From Microvelia longipes (lineage: Eukaryota; Arthropoda; Insecta; Hemiptera; Veliidae), in contig JACMZG010001911.1 of assembly GCA_018340805.1 (NCBI GenBank), forward strand, positions 54,359,132 to 54,423,131: DNA of 64,000 nt. The letters are read 5' to 3'. The first letter of the stretch is position 1, and the number at the start of each line of letters is the position of its first letter. This document shows positions 21,801 to 31,225 of this stretch, piece by piece. Both the position numbers and the translations under genes were made by a program. A model generated the notes under the pieces. That model worked only from the letters and a program-made list of their open reading frames with translations. It searched no databases and was not told the origin of the DNA.

Positions 21801-23167
21801 CTTGTTTATGCTCTAATTAAGTGACCAAAAGGACTTTTGGTTTTAATTTATTTCTAAGTTAAATAAGTTAGTAATTTTGTAATATGTTTACCATCCTCTA
21901 CATTTATGTACATTAGTTTGTATCAAGTATTTATTTAAAATTAAGATGTGATCTATTTCATTTATATCATAAATGAAATTTTTATAATTTAAAAAAAAGA
22001 AAATATCTTGATCAAAATTTAGGTTTTTTGTGCTTTAAACCATTTATTGAGATAGATAAATTCTTCTTGTATTCCTAGCTTCCTGAATACATAGGTTAGG
22101 TGCTTTATCTTGTCACTATGTAACATCTCAATTTTGCGTTGTTCCATATTCGTTTTATCTCGATGCTATTAAATAAACTTTGTGTCGATCTTACGTAGTC
22201 TCAAGATATGTTACTTGGACAAGGTCCTACGTTGTATCGAAACTACTGAAGATCGGCACATGGTCCAGTTAAAAGCGTCCAAAAAAGAGTAATAATATAA
22301 CAAAGAATGTCGATGTTACATTGTTTTGAGACATCGTAGTTTCGATACGACCGTGCTGCACCCTCGTATGTGTTCAATCGCAAGAATAAGACAATCGCAA
22401 GTCGAGGTATATGCTGATATACCATAGAATTTTACAAGACAAAAATATTGCCTCGAGAAATCCCGTGACAAGTGTAGCTGAAACATTTGCACGTACAGAA
22501 CTTGAAATCTAATGGAACACGTTTTTGCTCTCAAACCTTATACAATAATGCCTGATTTAATTATAGTATCGGGTATTCTAACCAGTTTTTATAAATTTTT
22601 TGCTAGTGGAAATAAAGGAATGAAAACATTACACTGATTTTTCTAGACCTACAAATATTATTTGTAATGTTTCTGCAAAAATCTCTGTAACATGTGAATG
22701 ACATGCTAAGCTGAGTTTTCTACTAAATCACCCCTAAATAATTAATTCTAACTTAGTGGGGAAAAAATACGAAGAATGCAATTAAACTTAATGCAATCTC
22801 TTGCATCAGCTTCTTATGTCTCTGATTTGTTGGTCTCTTCTGTGGGTTATTAAAGCAGAGTTTATTGCTTTAGTTTTTACATTTTTAACAATTTTTGCTT
22901 TGAGTAATTAAATTTTATTTCTGCAATACTTTTTGCCGTACGGTATTTATAAAAACCTTCTTGTAAATATCTCTCAGTTCAAACTTTTTGCCAAAACCTG
23001 CAGTGCTGTTGTAAGCTTACAATATAGATCTGCCTCTCTTCCTGTATCTCTTAAATTGTTGTAGGGTTAATGTGTTTACCTATCACGCCATGCATGTATG
23101 TACTTCGAAATCTTGGTTCAATTGGGTCCTGGACATTTATAAGGTCGATTTTCGTGCGTATTTCATT

Positions 23168-23430
23168 CAGATCTGAAAAAGTCTGGCGCTGTGGTCCGCA
23201 TATCAGGCGAATTTCCTTTGGAATGCGTGTTTCCGTACTTAACAATCCATTTCTTGCTTAAGATTCCCGTCTATGCTTTATAACTTTAGCAGTTACTTAA
23301 TTATAAAGCACTACTCGATTTTTTTCTGTATTTTTCAAAAGAAATGGCCACAATTATCCTGTTGGTTATACAAATCTATCCCTCTAAAACTGGAAGGTGC
23401 ACAGCATTATTTGAACAAGTTTATTGCCCA
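23168..23430 (+). repeat. Family A interspersed repeat
   Basis: Begins TCTGGCGCTGTGGTCCGCAT and ends near 'aggtgcacagcattatttgaacaagttta'. It is a full-length match to 26157-26420 with many substitutions, so an older copy. The TGGCGCTGTGG start fits a Pol III A box. Confidence 0.7.
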
Positions 23431-23464
23431 TTTGGTGTTTTACTTTAAGGCTTTAGCGCATCTC

Positions 23465-23525
23465 CTTTAAAAAATACAGAAAAAAATTGGGTTCGGGCAC
23501 CACGGAACTTTTTCTCATGACCTAC
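23465..23525 (-). repeat. 5S-derived SINE, 3' end fragment
   Basis: On the minus strand 'tcatgagaaaaagttccgtggtgcccgaaccca' matches the terminal part of the copy at 25770-25815. Only the tail is present. Confidence 0.5.
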
Positions 23526-23599
23526 TTCGAACTCAATTAGATTTTTTCCTAATTTTTCACAATTTTTAAAAAAAATGTACACAAGTCATTTGATAATTA

Positions 23600-23935
23600 T
23601 TAAACTAATGCTGATAATGAGATGAAACTTTGCTCAGTCTTATATGTGGTTACGCTCTCTCGAAACTTAGTTTTCTTCAAAATAATTTTAGTTTCCTGTA
23701 ATTTACCATGTTTTCTGATTTTTCGGTATCTTCCTGGTATAATTGACTTCGGACCGGTTTCATTGACCGGTTGTAATTTGATACAGCGCCCACAAAAACG
23801 TAGAAACGAATCCCCCATGATTCGATTTTTAATTATCATCGACCGGCAATTCACTGTTCTTTTCGACTTTTTGGTCACTTATAGTGGTAATATCGGCTTC
23901 CGACTGGTTTTAGTCAAGAGCACTATGATTTAGTA
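23600..23935 (+). repeat. Dispersed repeat, family C
   Basis: 'actaatgctgataatgagatgaaactt' begins this stretch and recurs at 26715. Both continue with 'gtcttata' and a 'gatttttcggtat' block. The open frames in it have no recognisable domain. Confidence 0.5.
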
Positions 23936-24580
23936 CTTATATGTATGATTTATGATTTAGTACAGACAGCACTAAATTTCTGTGTGTGGGTGTGTGACTG
24001 TGTCACGCATAACTCCCACTGTGCTATTGAGTTGAAACTTGTCACCAAAATCAGACTCTATGTATATTGTGCTGCCTAAATGATGATATTTTTCAGTCTA
24101 TGATAGCTATTTTCTGAGCCTTTAAATTTAAAAAAAATTGTTAATTTTATTATTAACAAATTTTTTATTAAATTTGACTATTCGAGTTGACATTGAACAC
24201 AAATAGTGTACAGGTGGTCAGTGATCAATTAATCCACGAAATTTAATTTTTGACATTGTTCGCTATTTTGATAATATTGACTATTACATTTTAAAATGAA
24301 ATGGCTAATAAATTTTAATAATCTAATTGCTATTTGACGTTTGACGTATCATCAAATATATTTGGTGAACCTATATAATTTGCAGAATTAGGCTGCCAAG
24401 TATGATCACATATCTTCAATGCATTTGTGAACATAATATATACGTGTCGCCCGTCGATGGAATGCTATATACCGTATTATGTTTCTTATCTTCAATTAAC
24501 CTTTGGCTATAACACCCTAGGTATTCAGTAGTGCCTACCGAAGAAATGCCACCTTAAGCTTTAAATAATCATAAAGATCT
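23936..24580. other. No gene seen; possible 5' flank of the sulfatase gene
   Basis: AT-rich sequence with a GTGTGTGGGTGTGTGACTGTG patch near 23980. No recognisable element. As it lies upstream of sulfatase coding exon 1, 5' UTR exons or promoter could be here, but nothing marks them. Confidence 0.4.
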
Positions 24581-24719
24581 GAGGACGAGCGAAGCGAGTC
24601 CGAAGTTGTAATTTCCTAGACATCGGATAAATACTCTATTCTGAGGTCAAGCGAACCGCAGTAATACTAACTTAAGCTTTGGTTAATCATGACATTTTGA
24701 GGATGGGCGAAGCGAGTCC
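24581..24719 (+). repeat. Cluster of three mirror-repeat motifs
   Basis: The core GAGCGAAGCGAG or a variant occurs at 24581-24601, 24643-24663 and 24699-24719, each preceded by GAGG. The core reads the same forwards and backwards on one strand. No 5S-like head is visible here, unlike the SINE copies with the same motifs. Confidence 0.65.
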
Positions 24720-24813
24720 GAATTCATTACACCCCAAACTTTATATAATTTTTTTTCTATTTTGTTACACATTAATACTCAATTTACAATTACCAAATGT
24801 TATTTGTTTTAGA

Positions 24814-24945
24814 ATGATAACTGGAGAATCAAGACTTAGATTGTATTTATGGAGTATAGCAGTATTATCAACATGCATTATATCGTTAGGAAGGACAACG
24901 AAACCACCTCAACCTCATATTATTATGATATTAGCTGACGATATG
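24814..24945 (+). CDS. Arylsulfatase B-like protein, coding exon 1
   Basis: Starting at ATG 24814 the exon encodes 44 residues. A short basic N-terminus is followed by a hydrophobic segment (residues 10-25, LYLWSIAVLSTCIISL) that fits a signal peptide, then PPQPHIIMILADDM. The Asp pair D42-D43 corresponds to the calcium-binding pair at the start of the sulfatase fold. The donor ATATG|GTAATG ends the exon in phase 0. Sulfatases of this class hydrolyse sulfate esters, in vertebrates from dermatan/chondroitin sulfate in lysosomes. In insects, secreted or digestive roles are also known, so the substrate is not assigned. An upstream in-frame ATG at 24679 exists but lacks any family match. Confidence 0.85.
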
Positions 24946-25769
24946 GTAATGTATTAATGGCATTTATACAGATTTAGATGAGTATATAAGGATTTGATAT
25001 AAGTTACCATAATAGATAATAATATAATAGTCTATGGTAAATCTATCTAGTAACTATGGCAGCGTCCAGAAAATGCATTGTTAGCTAATATTTATGGGAA
25101 ATGTCGTCGTGTTCTATCATGGCAAACTGTTAACACTTAGCATCTGTTGAATGTCAGTTAATGATTTAGTTGAATGATTTAGTTATTATAGAGAACATTG
25201 CTCTTCTTGATTCAATTTAAGATTACCAATATTGCAAAAGAATTTGAAAAAACCATAAAACAAATGGTTCTAAACTTCCATAAGTCTTTACATAGACCTT
25301 CTGCCGTTTTTAGCAAAACAAATTCGTTAATTAAAATTTATTTAAAGTTATGCAAGAAATTACAATTGTAAATTTGGTATTCTTAACCGAGCATTTTTCA
25401 TAATCTCTTTACTCTTCAGTATTATTATATGAGAACTTTTAATCTTATCTAATTAAAGATCAGTTAATCATAGGAAATTATATAGCAGAAATATGTTATT
25501 CTATAGATAGCGGAAATAAATATTCAAGGCTCTGGACATTTTTGTCTGTTTATTTGTTGCGTTTTAATTAGAAAAGTTTTGTCCTTAATAAAGTTTAAAC
25601 TGAACTTTTAATGTCCATTGTTAATTAATTTAATAATAATGCATGTTTAAAGCATTGCAGCCCATCAGGGGTAATTCATGTGAGAACAACCTCAGCTGGT
25701 AGTGGCTACCAATGCGCTTAAAGTGTTAAGTTTTATCTAAAGTTTTAATCTAAAGTTGGCGATAATTTA

Positions 25770-26060
25770 ATAAAAAAAAAATCGAGTAGGGATACCTCGG
25801 AACTTTTTCTCATTACATTGGATTCGCTGCGCTTAACCTCCTGCTTCGGAATCGCTTCGTTCGTCCCAGAAATAAAGTTCGCCAAATATATACTGCAACA
25901 TGCCTTTGGACTCGATTCGCTCGTCTTCAGATATTAAATGCATCCGTCTCTCAGCAGTCACCCATACAGCACTGACCACGCTCAATGCTTTTTAATTTTT
26001 ATGATCCAACCAAAATCATGAATAGACTTGTCGTATTGAAACGAAAGTTAGTGTACTTAT
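25770..26060 (-). repeat. 5S rRNA-derived SINE, copy 2
   Basis: On the minus strand, 26000-25947 reads AAGCATTGAGCGTGGTCAGTGCTG..TGGGTGACTGCTGAGA, close to the 3' half of 5S rRNA (first 20 bases 26000-25981). Three mirror motifs follow at 25928, 25866 and 25840 (downstream direction). Their spacing (about 60, then 29 bp) is the same as in the copy at 17690. The end is GAGGTATCCCTACTCGATTTTTTTT. Confidence 0.7.
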
Positions 26061-26156
26061 TTATAATGTAATAATATACACTTGTACTAAATTTCGACTC
26101 AATTAGATCGTTTCCCAATTTAAAAAAAACGTACATACACAAGTGATTAAAATCAT

Positions 26157-26420
26157 TCTGGCGCGGTGGTCCGCATGTCGGGTAAATTTCCTTTGGATGC
26201 GTGTTTCCGTGCTAAACAACCCATTTCTTGTTTATGCAAGAACCATGCCCATTGCGTGGTTCCGGTTCATGCTTTAGAACCTAAGCAGTTACTCAATTGT
26301 CAAGCACTGCTCGTAACTCATTTTGTCTGTATTTTCCAAAGGAAATGCGCATAATTATCCCGTTGGTTGTACAAAACTATGCCTCTAAAATTAGAAGTAC
26401 GCACTATTATTTGCACTAGT
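26157..26420 (+). repeat. Family A interspersed repeat, reference copy
   Basis: Begins TCTGGCGCGGTGGTCCGCATG; TGGCGCGGTGG fits the Pol III A box (TRGYNNARNGG) with one deviation. The copy runs to 'gcactattatttgcactagttta'. A copy at 46120-46215 joins the same start to GGTTCAAATCC, a good B box, which supports a tRNA-derived SINE origin. Confidence 0.68.
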
Positions 26421-26478
26421 TTAAAACTTAGTTACTTATCTTTAAGCTTAATCAGTTATCTTAAAGGTTTTAGCGATA

Positions 26479-26482
26479 TATA

Positions 26483-26555
<73 letters not shown>

Positions 26556-26557
26556 TA

Positions 26558-26598
<41 letters not shown>
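26479..26598. repeat. (TA)n and (GA)n microsatellite
   Basis: About 90 bases of TA repeat broken by AAT steps, then (GA)n at 26572-26597, then GTCTCAAGAAACG. The same GTCTC..GAAACG block borders the TA array at 45481-45610. Confidence 0.95.
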
Positions 26599-26599
<1 letters not shown>

Positions 26600-26629
26600 T
26601 CAAGAAACGTATTTGTTCGTCATTAGGGA

Positions 26630-26705
26630 CCTCTGAAAAATTTGTGTCGTGGTCCGAGGTTCGAATTCCGCCATGATGCCTATCCCATTAGGCGAATTTC
26701 CATAG
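26630..26705 (+). repeat. tRNA-like SINE head next to the microsatellite
   Basis: 'gtgtcgtggtccgaggttcgaattccgcc' carries a B box-like GGTTCGAATTCC. The block, followed by 'cctatcccattaggcgaatttcc', recurs on the minus strand at 45360-45450, also beside a TA array. Confidence 0.6.
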
Positions 26706-26709
26706 GAAA

Positions 26710-27100
26710 TTCGCTAAAAATGAACTAATGCTGATAATGAGATGAAACTTGGCACATATGTTAGTCTTATACGTCATAGTTACATGCGTGCCAAATCTCA
26801 ATCCAATTGCTTTATTTTTCCCCATTTTATGATTTTTCGATATTTTTGCTAGTCATTATTGCGGATTTATGACGTCATAAAAAAAATTATTTTCTGAATA
26901 GCTCAACTACAGTGGTAGACTGATTTTTGTACAAAATTTTAACTCTCTAGCATAAATACACTGATAACAGTGTATGTTATCAATATGATGATAACAGACA
27001 GACACACACACACATACAGACAGACAAATTTGCGAAAACCACTCAGGAGGCCTATTTTAAGGCCTCCTTAAAACGCCTGTTTTCAGGTGTTTTAGCCTGA
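26710..27100 (+). repeat. Dispersed repeat, family C, with hairpin
   Basis: Starts 'aactaatgctgataatgagatgaaactt' as at 23608. It includes an ACAGACAGACACACACA patch at 26995-27030, and a hairpin AGGAGGCC..TTTTAA..GGCCTCCT at 27047-27067. No coding potential. Confidence 0.55.
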
Positions 27101-27189
27101 AACGGATAATTTCGGTTTCGGATTTTTTTGCAAATACAATACTTTTCCTATATACCTACGGTATAAGTAAGGAAAAGTAATAATCTTAT

Positions 27190-27240
27190 AAACTGAGAGA
27201 GTATCCTGAGATACGAACCTCAGACCTCCGTGGTGTCTGG
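27190..27240 (-). repeat. tRNA-like SINE fragment
   Basis: The minus strand reads GACACCACGGAGGTCTGAGG then TTCGTATC, matching the second half of 20340-20440 with a better B box (GGTTCGTATC). Confidence 0.5.
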
Positions 27241-27245
27241 GGTAT

Positions 27246-27410
27246 AAATTAGGAACTAAATCAATTATTACTGGAGAGTTAAAATTATACAAAATAGGTT
27301 AAAAATGTTGTTCTCTTCGTATCCCGATCTATCTGGGAGACAATTCGGAAAATACTGAGATGCTAATCCATCCATCTAGGTAAATCGCTGTTTTTCTTAT
27401 AAAGGTTATC
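27246..27410. repeat. Repeat block shared with 28741-28975
   Basis: 27311-27400 ('ttctcttcgtatcccgatct...gctgtttttctt') matches 28737-28820 in direct orientation. 27246-27307 matches 28911-28973 in inverted orientation (TATAATTTTAACTCTC and its complement). The block is a dispersed repeat rearranged around the LINE insertion. Confidence 0.6.
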
Positions 27411-27491
27411 ATAAATTCTGACCGTCTGACGCTCTAACAACCTCGAGTATGGAGGTGGCAATTATTTTAATAGCAATTCTTATTATTACAG

Positions 27492-27651
27492 GGTTGGAAT
27501 GATGTTGGCTTCCACGGTGCAGATGATATCTCAACACCTAATATTGATGCCCTAGCATATAGTGGAGTAATCCTTAATCAGCATTATACATTACCTCTTT
27601 GCACGCCGTCTAGAGCTGCTTTATTAACTGGCAAATATCCCATTCGAACAG
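27492..27651 (+). CDS. Arylsulfatase B-like protein, coding exon 2
   Basis: After acceptor TTATTACAG the exon continues in phase 0 with [20 protein letters not shown] and reaches [14 protein letters not shown] at 27600-27641. This is sulfatase signature 1; Cys81 (27600-27602) would be oxidised to the catalytic formylglycine, and Arg of CTPSR supports that site. The Asp-pair to Cys spacing (38 residues) is as expected for ARSB. The exon ends ACA G|GTATTT in phase 1. Exon 3 should follow but is not found before the assembly gap; the intron holds a LINE insertion. The gene is otherwise intact as far as visible. Confidence 0.9.
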
Positions 27652-27740
27652 GTATTTTCTAATCCATTATATAAACGACAGAGTGTATCTTCCTTAAATT
27701 TTATGGGCCTTGTATATCACAAATTATATAGTTCTCTTTC

Positions 27741-28731
27741 ACTAGGGTATTCTACCTAATGAACAAGTTGATAACATTGCTAAGCTTAGCAGTACTAATC
27801 ACGATCTAGCCATCGACTATGGCATCAAGTATAAAGTTCCTTATACCGATTTTAATGAGGAAATCAATCGATCAGCAAAGATGAAATTCAACCAATGGTA
27901 TATTAGTTTTGAAAGCGGGGGTCACTACAGGTCACTTCACCCTAGCATCGAGTTTGCTCCATGGTATAAAAGAGAGAATGTAAGCAGGGCTACTGTAGTA
28001 AGCATTACTCGTCTTAAAGCAAACCATGGAATTTGCAACTATTATCTCCATCGTTTTTTGAAACATGATTCGCCTCTTTGCACTACTTGTCATGAAGTTG
28101 AAACCCTTGAACATATAATTATGCATTGTACTAAGTACTCAATTCAGAGATCAACCATGTTTAAAAATCTACACAAATGTAAAACGACACACTCTTTTAA
28201 CTATAACACTCTACTAGCATCAAATAATTCAATAATATATAAGTATATAGTCTTCTTCCTAAGGGAAGCAAAAATCAAACTCTAAAAAAAAACAAAAAAT
28301 TTTAATAACCAAAAAAGAATAAACAATAAAAAACACAAAATAACAAATAAAAACAAAACACAAAAAGAACAAAAAACAAAACAAAAGACAACGAAGGAAA
28401 ATTAAAAAAATTATCAAATAGACAATTTAATTATAAAAATGGGAATAATAATCATTTACTCTTTTTTCATTTTCTATGTTAGTAAACAATAACTAATTTA
28501 CAAAGAATTACACTTGAACTCTTAAACAGCAACACTGAAGAATAAAAACAAATTTAATCGTTCAATTTTGAACTATGTAATTCAAGAAAATCAATAACTT
28601 TTAAACACTCAAACAAATCTAATTGAAACTTGATTAATAATTAAATTTTTCATCATTATTGATGATACTTTTATGGCTTAAATGGTTTTATAAATCAATG
28701 CCAAAATAAAAAAAAAAAAAAAAAAAAAAAA
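27741..28731 (+). mobile_element. 5'-truncated LINE insertion with target duplication
   Basis: The insert is flanked by ATAGTTCTCTTTC at 27728-27740 and 28732-28744. It starts inside the RNase H domain and ends in a run of about 25 A. This is the hallmark of target-primed reverse transcription with 5' truncation. It sits in the sulfatase gene just after exon 2, in the sense orientation. Confidence 0.9.
27747..28285 (+). pseudogene. LINE ORF2 C-terminus (RNase H end and zinc motif)
   Basis: The frame enters at GILPNEQVDNIAKL, which corresponds to the GNEQADxxAK end of LINE RNase H (G to P here). It continues to a C-terminal domain with ITRLKANHGICNYYLHRF and a C-x2-C...H...C cluster (CTTCHEVETLEHIIMHC). 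It stops at 28285 and is followed by an A-rich 3' UTR. No RT is present, so the fragment is inactive. It differs in sequence from the LINE at 1-5880. Confidence 0.85.
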
Positions 28732-28744
28732 ATAGTTCTCTTTC

Positions 28745-29615
28745 GTATCCGATCTATCTGAGAAACAATTTGGAAAATATTGAGATGCTAATCCATCTAT
28801 CTAAGTAGATTGCTGTTTTTCTTTACGTTTTTTATTTCTACACTTTTCATATAAATGTTGATTTAGTTATAGATAGTTATAAAGTTCCCTGTTAAAATTC
28901 TAAAGTACATTTTTAACCTACATTTGTATAATTTTAACTCTCTAATATTTATTGATTTAGTTCCTATAAGTCATTAAAACTTATTTAATAATCCTAGACC
29001 TTGATTTCAAGCTTTTATCGTTTATATTATAAAACTTGCCAAGTCCAGTACCTAATACAAATGAGTAATAGTAAAACTTCACTTTACAAATCCATTCTAT
29101 AAAATGAGGTTGAAACATTTTTGAAAAAAGCTCTTGAAACTTTAAGTAATATTCAATTGTTTGCTTTCTATTCATTTGTTACATAAATATTTTGAAGTTT
29201 ATTAACTATTATTATTCATTAAGATTGAGCTGCCTATGCCTTCTTAAATTTTTCATATTTCTTCGTCCTGTTTACATTTCATGTGTCCTATTTATAGTTT
29301 TTTTTCGTCCAATCTTTGCACCGATGGAAGTAAAATAGTGCATACACCAAATTTGATGCTATCCAAAGTCATGATATAGGTCGTATGTATACAGATTTCT
29401 TATGCGCATATATAATTATGAAGAATAATAACTTAGTAAAATTTAACAAAAATTTAGAGAAGCATAGTGTGGTAGAAGTAAAATACCTAATATAAATTAA
29501 ATTTTGTTTTATCGAGGTAGAAGTGTTATTACTGTACGAGTATGTAATAAATATTTTCTATTTTTTGTGCAATTTTCGTTTCCCTGGCTCCTGAAAGGAG
29601 GGGATATATTTCATT
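28745..29615. other. Sequence up to the assembly gap, no gene seen
   Basis: 28745-28975 is the repeat block described at 27246-27410. The rest is AT-rich with no recognised exon; the next sulfatase exon is not visible. Confidence 0.5.
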
Positions 29616-30615
29616 NNNNNNNNNNNNNNNNNNNNNNNNNNNNNNNNNNNNNNNNNNNNNNNNNNNNNNNNNNNNNNNNNNNNNNNNNNNNNNNNNNNNN
29701 NNNNNNNNNNNNNNNNNNNNNNNNNNNNNNNNNNNNNNNNNNNNNNNNNNNNNNNNNNNNNNNNNNNNNNNNNNNNNNNNNNNNNNNNNNNNNNNNNNNN
29801 NNNNNNNNNNNNNNNNNNNNNNNNNNNNNNNNNNNNNNNNNNNNNNNNNNNNNNNNNNNNNNNNNNNNNNNNNNNNNNNNNNNNNNNNNNNNNNNNNNNN
29901 NNNNNNNNNNNNNNNNNNNNNNNNNNNNNNNNNNNNNNNNNNNNNNNNNNNNNNNNNNNNNNNNNNNNNNNNNNNNNNNNNNNNNNNNNNNNNNNNNNNN
30001 NNNNNNNNNNNNNNNNNNNNNNNNNNNNNNNNNNNNNNNNNNNNNNNNNNNNNNNNNNNNNNNNNNNNNNNNNNNNNNNNNNNNNNNNNNNNNNNNNNNN
30101 NNNNNNNNNNNNNNNNNNNNNNNNNNNNNNNNNNNNNNNNNNNNNNNNNNNNNNNNNNNNNNNNNNNNNNNNNNNNNNNNNNNNNNNNNNNNNNNNNNNN
30201 NNNNNNNNNNNNNNNNNNNNNNNNNNNNNNNNNNNNNNNNNNNNNNNNNNNNNNNNNNNNNNNNNNNNNNNNNNNNNNNNNNNNNNNNNNNNNNNNNNNN
30301 NNNNNNNNNNNNNNNNNNNNNNNNNNNNNNNNNNNNNNNNNNNNNNNNNNNNNNNNNNNNNNNNNNNNNNNNNNNNNNNNNNNNNNNNNNNNNNNNNNNN
30401 NNNNNNNNNNNNNNNNNNNNNNNNNNNNNNNNNNNNNNNNNNNNNNNNNNNNNNNNNNNNNNNNNNNNNNNNNNNNNNNNNNNNNNNNNNNNNNNNNNNN
30501 NNNNNNNNNNNNNNNNNNNNNNNNNNNNNNNNNNNNNNNNNNNNNNNNNNNNNNNNNNNNNNNNNNNNNNNNNNNNNNNNNNNNNNNNNNNNNNNNNNNN
30601 NNNNNNNNNNNNNNN
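29616..30615. other. Assembly gap, 1000 N
   Basis: Exactly 1000 N, a placeholder size instead of a measured one. Open frames spanning it have no meaning. Confidence 0.99.
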
Positions 30616-31225
30616 CTGTTTACAGACAGGACATAAGACGAATGCTTGTTCTTCGAGATGGCGTTGCAGATTCTGTAAGGGTAGGCATCATAGCATGTTA
30701 CATGGGACGTCGCATACGTCTTCAGACTCCAGTGGAACGCCTCCTACGAACCAGTCGAATACTGAGCAACCTTCTACATCTTTTAAGAGCAAAGGTGGTG
30801 TCTCTTGTCAAGTTACTTCCCTCGATCAGGTAGAAGTACTTTTGGGAACAGCCCTTTGTAACTTTGAAGACTGCGAAGGAAGAGTGCAACCGCAGCCTTT
30901 TCGCTTAGTTCTGGATTCCGGGAGCCACTTCTCATTCATAACTAGAAGGTGCGCTGATCTTCTAGGTTTGCAAGTTGATACGCAATCAACAGATATATGG
31001 GGTATAGGAGCTACTCCTTTCACTGGCTGTCAAGGTCGAGCGCTTTGTACTTTGACATCAGCTGATTCTCCCCGTCCTCGCTTCAGGACTTCTGCCGTCG
31101 TAGTGGATAATATCACCTCACCGCTTCCAGGGTTTTATTCAACTGCTGACATGTGGCATCAATATAGGGATTACCCGCTTGCTGATCCCGAATTTTGGGT
31201 CCACGGCCTATTGATTTCTTGGTAG
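30616..31225 (+). pseudogene. BEL-1 zinc knuckles and protease, second copy
   Basis: CLQTGHKTNAC and CRFCKGRHHSMLH are in one frame here, as are the protease DSG at about 30915-30923 and a following stretch to 31225. The bases missing in the first copy (for example T at 30651) are present. The N-terminal part lies in the gap. At 31200 one base is lost and the frame moves on to the RT segment. Confidence 0.85.

Larger units (their letters stand above)
19581..23160. other. AT-rich unique-looking DNA, no protein gene seen
   Basis: No conserved domain was found in any frame. It holds a tRNA-like hairpin at 20340-20440, a short hairpin at 20541-20565, a dispersed repeat at 21660-21800, and a 13-bp inverted repeat (GTATCGAAACTAC at 22233, its complement at 22336). 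The left edge is the abrupt end of the BEL-2 copy. Confidence 0.5.
24946..27491 (+). other. Sulfatase intron 1, filled with repeats
   Basis: GT...AG bounded, 2546 bp. It contains the minus-strand 5S-derived SINE, family A, a (TA)n/(GA)n array, a tRNA-like SINE head, family C and a further tRNA-like fragment. 24950-25765 shows nothing recognisable. Confidence 0.75.

Noticed and set aside
22233..22348. 13-bp inverted repeats as transposon ends
   Set aside because: No target duplication, no coding sequence or second copy; probably chance or an old foldback.
23600..23935. Frames of about 100 codons on both strands
   Set aside because: They fall in a dispersed noncoding repeat shared with 26710-27100 and are not conserved between the copies.
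24679..24813. Longer sulfatase start at 24679
   Set aside because: The added residues have no family match and run through a mirror-motif repeat. The ATG at 24814 gives a normal signal peptide.
26995..27030. ACAGACAGACACACACA patch as a CRISPR-like or tandem array
   Set aside because: Simple short repeat, with no spacer structure.
29504..31225. Open frame of 573 codons on the plus strand
   Set aside because: It spans the 1000-N gap; only its last part (from 30616) is real coding sequence, of BEL-1.
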